DNA of 34,397 bases, from contig NZ_LWGM01000005.1 of assembly GCF_001750215.1 (NCBI RefSeq), positions 1-34,397 on the forward strand, written 5' to 3'. The position numbers and the translations under genes are program-made. This document shows positions 1 to 6,840 of this stretch, piece by piece. Source of the stretch: Isoptericola variabilis (GTDB lineage: Bacteria; Actinomycetota; Actinomycetes; Actinomycetales; Cellulomonadaceae). The notes beneath the pieces are model-generated. The model saw only the letters and a program-made list of their open reading frames with translations. It was not told the origin of the DNA and did not search any database. Numbering within the stretch: position 1 is the stretch's first letter; each line of letters begins with the position of its first letter.

Positions 1-1323
1 CGCGTTGTACATGTTCTCCAGCGACGCCGCGTCGGCGGCCTGGGCACCGGCGGCGCCGTACTGGCCGTACTGCGGGGCCTGGCCGTACTGCGGGGCCTGC
101 TGCCCGTAGCCCTGCTGCGGCGCGGGGAACGCGGTGACCGGGAGGGCGCAGGCGACCAGGGCGGCTCCGATCAGGGCGGTCGCTCCCGCCCCGCGCGCCT
201 CGAGGGCGAGACCCCCGAGCCAGGCACCCGCGGCGATGCCGACGTTGAACGCCGCGTTAACCACCGCGGGCGCGGCGTCCGGCACGGAGCTGGCGCGCAG
301 TGCGACGGTGTTCAGCAGGGTCGGTACGGCGCTGAAGGCCACGCCCCACACGAGCAGCACGGCGATCGCGGCGGGGGCGCCGTGCGCCAGCGCCCCGAGG
401 GAGACCAGGGCGACGGCGGTGGCGACGGTGGCCACGCGCAGCGAGCCCACCAGATGGCGGTCGGCGAACGCCCCGGCCAGCACCAGGCCGAGCGACCCGG
501 CGAGGCCGTACCCCAGCAGGGCCAGGCCCATGCCGTCCTGGCGCACGCCGGAGGCCAGCAGCAGCGGCGTGACATAGGTGTAGGCGGTGTAGTGACCGAC
601 GGTGAGCACGACGGTCATCAGCCCGACCAGCGGCAGGCCGCGGCCCCGCAGGGCGAACAGCACGCCGGCGCGCGGCGGGCTGGACCGGGCGGTCCGGGCC
701 GGGGCCGGCGTGGCGGGCAGGACGCGGGCGGTCGCGGCGACGAGCGCCACCAGCGTGACGGCGGCCGCGGCGAACGGCCAGCGCCAGCCCCACGTCGCGC
801 CGGCTGCGGTGGCTGCCGGCAGGCCCAGCGCCAGGGCCGGTGCGACGCCGACGTTTACCATCGCTACCGCTCGTCCGGCGCGCTCCGGAGGCACCAGCGA
901 GACCGCGGCGGACACGGCGACCGAAAAGATCCCGGCATGGGCGACGCCGCCCACGACGCGGCCCGCGAGGCCGACCCAGTACGTGGGAGCCATCAGGATC
1001 ACCGCGTTGCTGACGGCATAGGTCGCAAGGAGGGCCACCAGCGCCCGGCGCCGGGGCCAACGGGCCAGGGCCGCCGTCAGCGGCAGCGCCGACAGCGCCA
1101 CGACCACGGCGTAGGCCGAGACCCACCACCCGATCCGGTCCTCGCCGACGTCGAACGTCTGCGCCAGCTGCGGCAGCAGGCCCACCGGCATGACCTCGGT
1201 GACCACCGCGGCGAACAGCGCCGCCGCCAGGACACCCAGCCGCAGGATCGGCAGGCGCTGCGGGGGCCCAGGCGCTGCGTCGGCCGGAGCGGCCAGGGGC
1301 GTGGGAAGGTGGGCGCCGGTCAC
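1..1323 (-). CDS. DHA1-family MFS transporter, 3' end beyond window, with PQYGQ-repeat tail
   Basis: A minus-strand frame stays open from a GTG at 1323 to the window edge (441 codons, no stop). About 400 residues form a 12-helix major facilitator of the AraJ/NepI-like drug and sugar efflux group: the N-terminal helix carries EVMPVGLLPQLA, followed by WWVSAYAVVVALSALPLT and a GGVAHAGIFSVAVSAAVSL segment. These proteins export sugars, nucleosides or drugs by proton antiport; the substrate cannot be read here. After the last helix (CALPVTAF) the frame continues into a hydrophilic tail with PQQGYGQQ and PQYGQ repeats ending in SLENMYNA, which does not look like MFS sequence and resembles the N-terminus of actinobacterial Bax-inhibitor/YccA proteins. 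The GTG follows a TAAATT -10-like element by 6 nt, so the message may be leaderless. The gene is divergent from a ROK repressor that probably controls it. Confidence 0.85.
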   Translation of the reverse strand, partial: MTGAHLPTPLAAPADAAPGPPQRLPILRLGVLAAALFAAVVTEVMPVGLLPQLAQTFDVGEDRIGWWVSAYAVVVALSALPLTAALARWPRRRALVALLATYAVSNAVILMAPTYWVGLAGRVVGGVAHAGIFSVAVSAAVSLVPPERAGRAVAMVNVGVAPALALGLPAATAAGATWGWRWPFAAAAVTLVALVAATARVLPATPAPARTARSSPPRAGVLFALRGRGLPLVGLMTVVLTVGHYTAYTYVTPLLLASGVRQDGMGLALLGYGLAGSLGLVLAGAFADRHLVGSLRVATVATAVALVSLGALAHGAPAAIAVLLVWGVAFSAVPTLLNTVALRASSVPDAAPAVVNAAFNVGIAAGAWLGGLALEARGAGATALIGAALVACALPVTAFPAPQQGYGQQAPQYGQAPQYGQYGAAGAQAADAASLENMYNA

Positions 1324-1331
1324 TCCACGAA

Positions 1332-1352
1332 TTTACTTGGCGAACGAGTAAA
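1332..1352. promoter_or_regulatory. Inverted-repeat operator between MFS and ROK genes
   Basis: The repeat TTTACT-N9-AGTAAA is perfect in its 6-nt arms and is AT-rich in a very GC-rich background. Each arm overlaps a -10-like hexamer for one of the divergent genes: TAAATT on the minus strand at 1335-1330 and TAAAAT on the plus strand at 1349-1354. A ROK dimer bound here would block both promoters. The binding protein is inferred from adjacency. Confidence 0.6.
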
Positions 1353-1364
1353 ATGGAAGGCGCG

Positions 1365-2519
1365 ATGGGATCCCTCAGCGAGCGCCAGCGGCAGCTGCTG
1401 CGGCTGGCACACGAGCAGCCCGGCCTCACGCGCGCCCAGACGGCGGCGGTGCTCGGCGCCAGCACGGGCACGATGACCGGCCTGGTGCGCGCCTTGGCGG
1501 GGGCCGGCCTGCTCGCCGAGCGGCCGTCGATCGCCACGGGGGAACGCGGACGGCCCACCGGCGTGTTGGTCGCGCACCCGCAGGGCCCCCTCGTGCTCGC
1601 CGCGGCGGTCGACCACGACGTGTGGCGGGTCGCCGCGGTCGAGCTCGGGGGTCGGGCCGTTGCCGACGAGGCGGCTGCGCACCACGGGGACGGCCGGCGC
1701 CTGCTGGCCGACCTGCGCGCGGCGGTCGCCCGCATGGCCGACCGGTTCCCGGGGCGGCTGCGCGGCATGGGGATCGCGCTGCCGGGCGTGGTGCGTGGCT
1801 CCGTGCTTCTCGATGCCCCCCTGCTGGGGTGGCGCGACCTCGACCTCGGTGCGGCCTGGCCGCCACCGGCCCGTTCGGGGCCCGGGGCGGGCGAGGCCGG
1901 CCCCTTCGTGGCGGGGAACGACGCGACCCTTGCGGCGCTCGGCGAGGCGCGCCGCGGCGCGGCGCGGGACAGCGGGCTGCACCTGCACCTGCACCTGGAC
2001 GCCGGACTGGGCGGGGCGCTCACGCTCGACGGCGCGGTGCTCACCGGGGCCCACGGGCTGGCCGGGGAGTTCGGGCACATGCCCTTCGGGGACCCCGCCG
2101 TTCGCTGCCCGTGCGGGGCGCACGGCTGCTGGACCACGGCGGTCGGGGCGGGTGCCCTCGCCGCGGCGCTCGGCGAGGCGCTGCCGCGCGATGCCCTGTC
2201 CTACGGACGCACGGTGCTCGACCGCGCCGCCCGCGGAGAACCTGCGGCGCGCGACGCCGTGGCGGCGGTCGCCGGCTGCCTCGGCCGTGGCATCGCCGCG
2301 CTGGTCAACGGCCTCGACGTCGGCCTGGTCACGCTCGGTGGCCTCGCGCCCGCCGTGGCTGCCGGGGCACGCGAGAGCCTGGCCGGCGGGCTCTCGGCCG
2401 GGCTCATGCAGTTCCGACGCTCCGCGTCCCCGGACGTCGTCGCCGGCGCCCTCGGCGACCACGCCGTGCAGATCGGCGCCGCCGAGGCGGTCTGGGGCCG
2501 GCTGTGGGAGCGGCTGTGA
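1365..2519 (+). CDS. ROK-family transcriptional repressor
   Basis: A 384-aa ROK protein of the NagC/XylR type: an N-terminal winged helix-turn-helix (about residues 1-60, including TRAQTAAVLGASTGTMTGLV) precedes a sugar-kinase-like domain. The kinase-like part has the NDATLAALGEA segment, the ROK signature around LAGEFGH and the zinc-binding CPCGAHGC cluster near residues 248-255. ROK repressors bind DNA as dimers and are released by a sugar or sugar phosphate; the inducer is unknown. An ATG at 1353 in the same frame would add four residues, but it abuts the inverted repeat and overlaps a -10-like TAAAAT, so ATG 1365 is preferred. It probably represses itself and the divergent MFS gene. Confidence 0.88.
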   Translation: MGSLSERQRQLLRLAHEQPGLTRAQTAAVLGASTGTMTGLVRALAGAGLLAERPSIATGERGRPTGVLVAHPQGPLVLAAAVDHDVWRVAAVELGGRAVADEAAAHHGDGRRLLADLRAAVARMADRFPGRLRGMGIALPGVVRGSVLLDAPLLGWRDLDLGAAWPPPARSGPGAGEAGPFVAGNDATLAALGEARRGAARDSGLHLHLHLDAGLGGALTLDGAVLTGAHGLAGEFGHMPFGDPAVRCPCGAHGCWTTAVGAGALAAALGEALPRDALSYGRTVLDRAARGEPAARDAVAAVAGCLGRGIAALVNGLDVGLVTLGGLAPAVAAGARESLAGGLSAGLMQFRRSASPDVVAGALGDHAVQIGAAEAVWGRLWERL

Positions 2520-2544
2520 GCTCCTCCCGCCCGGGCCTGCGCGA

Positions 2545-2564
2545 CCCTCGCCGCGCCGCGAGGG
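2545..2564. terminator. Hairpin between convergent ROK and MFS genes
   Basis: CCCTCGC pairs with GCGAGGG (7 bp) around a 6-nt loop in the 79-bp gap between the two stop codons. It has no U-tract, as is common in high-GC actinobacteria. It could serve both strands. Confidence 0.45.
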
Positions 2565-2598
2565 ACCGTCCGCCGCGGCGCCCGGCGGAGGACGCTGC

Positions 2599-3852
2599 TC
2601 AGCGCACGCCCCGCACCTTCAGCACCGCGATCGCGCCGATGATGGTGCTCACCCCGGCCACCACGAAGAGCACCGAGTAGTCCCCGCCGCCGACGGCCAG
2701 GATCGCCGGGGCGATCGCCGGGGCGATCGACTGGGGCAGCGCGCTGGCGATGTTGAACACGCCGAGGTCCTTGGCGGCGTTGTCGCGGTCCGGCAGGACG
2801 TCGGTGACCAGGGCGAGGTCGACGGCGAAGTAGATGCCGATCCCGGCGCCGGTGATCGCCATCGCGACCAGGAACAGGCTCATGTGCGACGAGAGCGCCA
2901 CCGTGAGCAGCCCGGCCCCGTAGACCAGCGCGGAGGCCATGACGAAGATCTTGCGACGCCCTGTGGCATCGGACAGCTTGCCGCCGATCAGGCTGAGCGC
3001 GACCCAGAAGATGGACGACACCAGAGTCGCGATGAAGACGCTGTCCGGCAGGTCCGGTGCCGGCACGCCGATCTTGTTCAGCAGGTAGAAGGCCTGGTAG
3101 GTCAGCAGGAACGACTGGCCCAGGACGAACAGGAAGCGGCTCAGCCAGGCCCACGCGAAGTCCGGCGCCTGCTTGGGGTTGATGTAGAAGGTCGCGAGGA
3201 ACTCGCGCACGGACCAGGCCGGCCGGTCCTCGGCGGCCAGCCGTCGATCGTCCAGCACGAGCATGAACGCGACGACCAGCACCGCGGTGATGAGCACCGG
3301 GAACAGGAACATCGCGAGCTGACCGAGCGGCGCGACCAGCTGAACGACGTAGGTGCCGATGACGAGCGCGATCGGCAGGCAGATGCCCAGCACCCCGGAG
3401 ACCGCCCCGCGCTGCTGCTCGGGGATCTGGTCGGCGATCACCGCGACGACTGCGGCCAGCAGCGCGTTGAACGACAGCTGCGCGATCGCCCAGCCGATCA
3501 CCACCAGCCAGACGGCCGGCGCGAGGGCGATGACGGTCAGCCCGACGGCACCACCGACCAGGCCGGCCACCATCCAGGGGCGCCGCATGCCGAACCGCGA
3601 GGTGGTGCGGTCGCTCATCCGGCCGAAGAAGGGGTTGCCGAATAGGGCGAGCAGCGCGCCGACGCCGGTGACCAGGCCGAGCGCTCCGGGCGCGGCCTCG
3701 GCTCCGACCAGGTCGTCGATCTTCAGCGGCAACGTGACCATGACCGGGGCGAGCAAGGCGAGCCACAGGCCCATGTAGGCCAGCACGTACAGGGTGATGA
3801 AGCCGGCCCCCACCCGCCTGCCGGCGGCGGGGGGTGCGAACGATCGGGACAC
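2599..3852 (-). CDS. MFS transporter, probable glycoside or sugar importer
   Basis: A 417-aa protein with 12 predicted membrane helices. After a short cytoplasmic N-terminus the first helix is followed by a loop with GRMSDRTTSRFGMRRPW, a form of the MFS signature between helices 2 and 3 that is typical of sugar:cation symporter-like and SLC45-like members. The central loop contains LDDRRLAAEDRPAWSVREF. The GTG start at 3852 has an AAGGAG site 6-7 nt upstream. It lies downstream of the GH3 glycosidase on the same strand, separated by a strong hairpin, so the pair probably imports and hydrolyses a beta-glycoside. The substrate is not visible in the sequence. It is unrelated in sequence to the MFS gene at 1-1323. 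Confidence 0.87.
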   Translation of the reverse strand: MSRSFAPPAAGRRVGAGFITLYVLAYMGLWLALLAPVMVTLPLKIDDLVGAEAAPGALGLVTGVGALLALFGNPFFGRMSDRTTSRFGMRRPWMVAGLVGGAVGLTVIALAPAVWLVVIGWAIAQLSFNALLAAVVAVIADQIPEQQRGAVSGVLGICLPIALVIGTYVVQLVAPLGQLAMFLFPVLITAVLVVAFMLVLDDRRLAAEDRPAWSVREFLATFYINPKQAPDFAWAWLSRFLFVLGQSFLLTYQAFYLLNKIGVPAPDLPDSVFIATLVSSIFWVALSLIGGKLSDATGRRKIFVMASALVYGAGLLTVALSSHMSLFLVAMAITGAGIGIYFAVDLALVTDVLPDRDNAAKDLGVFNIASALPQSIAPAIAPAILAVGGGDYSVLFVVAGVSTIIGAIAVLKVRGVR

Positions 3853-3916
3853 GGGGGACTCCTTGGCTGCGCCGTTGCGCGTCGGGTCGGGGGGTGGGGC
3901 CGGCGGCGCCGGCGGT

Positions 3917-3950
3917 CACCCGGGGCGCGCGCCGTCGTGCGCCCCGGGTG
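3917..3950 (-). terminator. Strong hairpin between GH3 gene and MFS gene
   Basis: CACCCGGGGCGC pairs perfectly with GCGCCCCGGGTG (12 bp) around a 10-nt loop, 13 nt after the GH3 stop codon. There is no U-tract. It may partially terminate or protect the GH3 transcript, giving unequal expression of the two genes. Confidence 0.6.
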
Positions 3951-3963
3951 TTCGGGCGTGGTG

Positions 3964-5973
3964 CTAGATGTTCGAGAGGCGGGCGAACAGGGCGGCCCGC
4001 GCGCCCGCGTCCATGCCGTCGGCGACCATGTCGACCACCGTCGGCAGGTCCATGCCGAGCGAGACGTTGAGCATCGGGTGGGTGAACAGCTGGGGCAGGT
4101 CCTCGGCCAGGACCGCCTTCGCCTCCGGGTCCTTCAGCAGCAGGCCGAGGCTGGTGCGGTGCAGCCGGTAGCGATTGCCGTGCGGGCGCGCCAGCGTCGT
4201 GGCGGCCCGCTCCGCGTCGGTCGGGTGCGGGCGCGGCGTCCAGCCCTCGTAGCGCAGCCCGTGGCCGAACGCGAACGCCGGGTCGGCGGTGTCCGAGGGC
4301 ACGTCGGGGCGGCTCGCCGCGACGGCCTCCATCGACGCGGGCAGCTGGAACGGCAGCCGCCCGCGCGGTTCGGCCTCGCCGAACAGCACCCGGGCGAAGG
4401 CCTCGTCGCTGGCGCCGAAGTCGGCGACGAGCGAGGTCACCAGCGGCACGAGCGGGGTGAGGACGGCTGCGCGGTCGAGGTAGACGTCGACCACGGTCGG
4501 GGCGGCCGCGCTGACCTCCGCCACGTGCGCCACGTCGTCGGCGGGGAAGTCCAGCGAGCCGGCATGGAAGAACGACTCCAAGTCGCCGGGGTGGCCCCGC
4601 TGCTCGAACGGCGCCGCGAGCCGCAGGATCGCGACGTCGGCCTCCTGTGGCGTCGCGACCACGTCGGCCCGGCCGGCCAGGGCGTGGGGATCCATGCCCT
4701 CGACGTACACCGCGATGCCCCGGGGCAGCGGCAGGTGCGCCGCGCCCTCGCCGTTCACCAGCAGGGTGTGCGCGGCGCTCTGGGCGGCCAGGCCGGCCTC
4801 GCGGGCGCTCGAGGACCCGACGATCCGCTCGGCGCGCTGGACGTCGACGAACGGGTCGTCGAACAGCCCGAGCGTGAACTTCTCCCGCAGCAACCGGTGC
4901 GCGGACTGGTCGATCCGCGCCTCGGCGATCGCGCCCCGGCGCACCAGGCGCACGAGGATCTCGGGGCGGGCCTCGCCGCCGAGCTGGTCGATCCCCGCCT
5001 CGATCGCCTTGACCATGCGCTCTTCGAAGCTGAGGTGCTCCACCCCCCACGGCGTCGCGCTGAGGATCCCCCAGTCGCTGCACACGACGCCGTCGAACCC
5101 GAGCTCCTCGCGCAGCAGCCCGGCGACGATCTGCTTGTTGAAGCTGAAGCCGACCTCCTCGTACGGCGTGCCGATCGGCACGCCGTAGTACGGCATGATC
5201 TGCGAGATGCCGGCCGCCAGGACGTCCACGAACGGCTGCAGGTGCATGTCCCACAGCCCGCCGGGATATACCTGCTCGCGCCCGTACTCGAAGTGCGGGT
5301 CCTCCCCGTCGAGCTGGGGGCCGCCCCCGGGGAAGTGCTTGCCCATGGCCGCCACCGAGTCCGGGCCCAGCCGCTCGCCCTGCAGCCCCCGCACGTACGC
5401 CACCGCCAGCCGCCGCGTGATCTCAACGCTCTCGCCGTAGGTGCCGCCGGAGCGCGACCAGCGCGGGTCGGTGGCCAGGTCGATCTGCGGGTGCAGCGCC
5501 AGCGCGATGCCCACCGCGCGGTACTCCCGGCGCACGGTCTCTGCGAAGCGGGAGACCAGGTCGAGGTCGTCAAGGGCCCCGAAGCCGAGCTGCTCGGGCC
5601 ACTGCGAGAACGGCCCGGCCGCCAGCCCCGTGCCGGGGTTGTTGCCGAACGCGTGGCGCGGGTCGCTCGAGATCGTCACCGGGATCGCGAACGGCTGAGT
5701 GCGCACCGCGCGCTGGACGGCGTTGGCCCACTCGGCCATCTCCCTGACGCTGAGCGCCTGCAGGGTGTTGAAGTGGTTGATGCGCCGGTCGAACAGCGTC
5801 CGGGTCGAGGGGTAGCCCAGGGGTCCGTCGGCATCGAAGTCACCGATCCCGGCCAGCGGCTGGAACATCAGGCCGGCCTTGTCCTCCAGCGGCAGCCTGC
5901 TGAGCAGGTCGGCGGCTCGCTGGGTGGGGCTAAGGGTCGGGTCTTCGTACGGGTAGTTCCCACGGTCGCGCAC
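3964..5973 (-). CDS. Glycoside hydrolase family 3 protein (beta-glucosidase-like)
   Basis: A 669-aa GH3 enzyme, expected to release terminal sugars from beta-glycosides by a retaining mechanism. No signal peptide is seen, so it is probably cytoplasmic and acts on substrate brought in by the adjacent MFS transporter. The N-terminal barrel contains SSDPRHAFG, the KHFPGGG motif (K212-H213) and GFDGVVCSDWG, whose Asp near residue 300 is the expected nucleophile. The GH3 C domain runs to FAFGHGLRYEGW. The usual fibronectin-III-like domain is absent; instead the last ~90 residues form a short helical-looking module with SLGLLLKDPEAKAVL and HPMLNVSLGMDL. The GTG start at 5973 follows GAGAGG by 9 nt and precedes VRDRGNYPYEDP; a TTG three codons upstream is an alternative. 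Probably repressed by the divergent TetR protein. Confidence 0.92.
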   Translation of the reverse strand: MRDRGNYPYEDPTLSPTQRAADLLSRLPLEDKAGLMFQPLAGIGDFDADGPLGYPSTRTLFDRRINHFNTLQALSVREMAEWANAVQRAVRTQPFAIPVTISSDPRHAFGNNPGTGLAAGPFSQWPEQLGFGALDDLDLVSRFAETVRREYRAVGIALALHPQIDLATDPRWSRSGGTYGESVEITRRLAVAYVRGLQGERLGPDSVAAMGKHFPGGGPQLDGEDPHFEYGREQVYPGGLWDMHLQPFVDVLAAGISQIMPYYGVPIGTPYEEVGFSFNKQIVAGLLREELGFDGVVCSDWGILSATPWGVEHLSFEERMVKAIEAGIDQLGGEARPEILVRLVRRGAIAEARIDQSAHRLLREKFTLGLFDDPFVDVQRAERIVGSSSAREAGLAAQSAAHTLLVNGEGAAHLPLPRGIAVYVEGMDPHALAGRADVVATPQEADVAILRLAAPFEQRGHPGDLESFFHAGSLDFPADDVAHVAEVSAAAPTVVDVYLDRAAVLTPLVPLVTSLVADFGASDEAFARVLFGEAEPRGRLPFQLPASMEAVAASRPDVPSDTADPAFAFGHGLRYEGWTPRPHPTDAERAATTLARPHGNRYRLHRTSLGLLLKDPEAKAVLAEDLPQLFTHPMLNVSLGMDLPTVVDMVADGMDAGARAALFARLSNI

Positions 5974-6063
5974 GGCGGACAACCTCTCGTCTGGCTTGCC
6001 GAAGGCGGGGCCGTCTGCGCTCGCGAACGTCCTCGTCACGGATCCCGGTGCTGCGGGATGCCG

Positions 6064-6087
6064 AAACGTTACACAGGTGTCACGTTT
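6064..6087. promoter_or_regulatory. 24-bp inverted-repeat operator between GH3 and tetR
   Basis: A near-perfect dyad: outer arms AAACGT and ACGTTT enclose inner arms ACAC and GTGT, with 20 of 24 positions symmetric. It lies between the GH3 start (5973) and the TetR start (6113), just upstream of a -10-like TATCCT at 6101. This is the expected layout for an autoregulated TetR operator. Confidence 0.72.
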
Positions 6088-6112
6088 GGGCGCAAGGCCG
6101 TATCCTCGGCCC

Positions 6113-6817
6113 GTGGCAGCAGTGGCGGTGACGACGAGCGGCGGGCGCGCCGGGGGATACGCCAACGGTCGCGCCCGGCGGCGCGCGATCGTCCAGGCGG
6201 CGACGGCACACTTCGCCGTGGGCGGGTTCCATGGCGCGACGATCCGCGACATCGCCGAGGCCGTGGGGATCTCACGCGCGGGCCTCCTGCGGCATTTCGA
6301 GTCCAAGGAGGCCCTCCTGCAGGCTGTCCTGGAGCAGCGGGACGCTACCGACCGCGCCCACTTCGCCCGGTACGCCGGCGTCGCCGGCGGCGTCGGCGTG
6401 CTGCGCGGGATGATCGACCTGGCGCTGCAGAACGAGGCCACGCCGGGAATGATCGACCTGTTCATCCGCCTCTCGACGGAGGCGTCCGCCCCCGACCACC
6501 CCGCCCACGACTACTTCCGCACGCGGTACGCGTCCATCCGCGCGGGCACCGCGCGCGTGCTGCGCCAGGCGCTCGCGGCCGGGTACGCCCGGCCCGGGCT
6601 GGACCCCGACGAACAGGCGATGCTGCTCACCGCGACGATGGACGGGCTCCAGACGCAGTGGATGCTGGAGCCCCGCCTCGCGATGCACGAGCACGTGCGC
6701 GCCGCGATCGAGGAGCTGCTCACGCCGGTAGGGCGGGAGGCGCTCGCCGCGGTGCGCCCGCGGTCGAACGCCGAGCCGGACGGGCCCGCCGGTGAGCCGG
6801 AGGTGGGCGCCGGGTGA
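6113..6817 (+). CDS. TetR/AcrR-family regulator, probable GH3 operon repressor
   Basis: A 234-aa TetR protein. The N-terminal helix-turn-helix covers about residues 20-70, with RRAIVQAATAHFAVGGFHGA followed by DIAEAVGISRAGLLRHFESK. The C-terminal ligand domain contains FIRLSTEASAPDHPAHDYF and GLQTQWML, a pattern seen in regulators of sugar-degradation genes. The frame is open further upstream, but GTG 6113 gives a normal TetR N-terminus and lies 7 nt after a TATCCT -10-like element, which suggests a leaderless message. It is divergent from the GH3 gene across a 24-bp dyad. Ligand unknown; a glycoside is inferred from context. Confidence 0.9.
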   Translation: MAAVAVTTSGGRAGGYANGRARRRAIVQAATAHFAVGGFHGATIRDIAEAVGISRAGLLRHFESKEALLQAVLEQRDATDRAHFARYAGVAGGVGVLRGMIDLALQNEATPGMIDLFIRLSTEASAPDHPAHDYFRTRYASIRAGTARVLRQALAAGYARPGLDPDEQAMLLTATMDGLQTQWMLEPRLAMHEHVRAAIEELLTPVGREALAAVRPRSNAEPDGPAGEPEVGAG

Positions 6818-6840
6818 CCCGCGGGGTGTCGCCCGTGGGT
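6817..6840. terminator. Compact hairpin between convergent tetR and copper ATPase genes
   Basis: ACCCGCGGG pairs with CCCGTGGGT (9 bp with one G-T pair) around a 6-nt loop. It fills the gap between the two stop codons almost exactly and may serve both strands. Confidence 0.45.

Noticed and set aside
257-2137. Minus-strand open frame opposite the ROK gene and into the MFS gene
   Set aside because: Its translation is Pro/Arg/Ala/Ser-rich without membrane helices, whereas the overlapping frames give recognisable MFS and ROK proteins.
2545-2564. Small hairpins considered as riboswitches
   Set aside because: They lie between convergent stop codons, not in 5' leaders, and show no aptamer-like structure.
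2201-5254. Minus-strand open frame of about 1000 codons across the MFS and GH3 genes
   Set aside because: It overlaps two clearly recognised genes in another frame and encodes Arg/Gly/Ala-rich sequence with no domain; it results from high GC.
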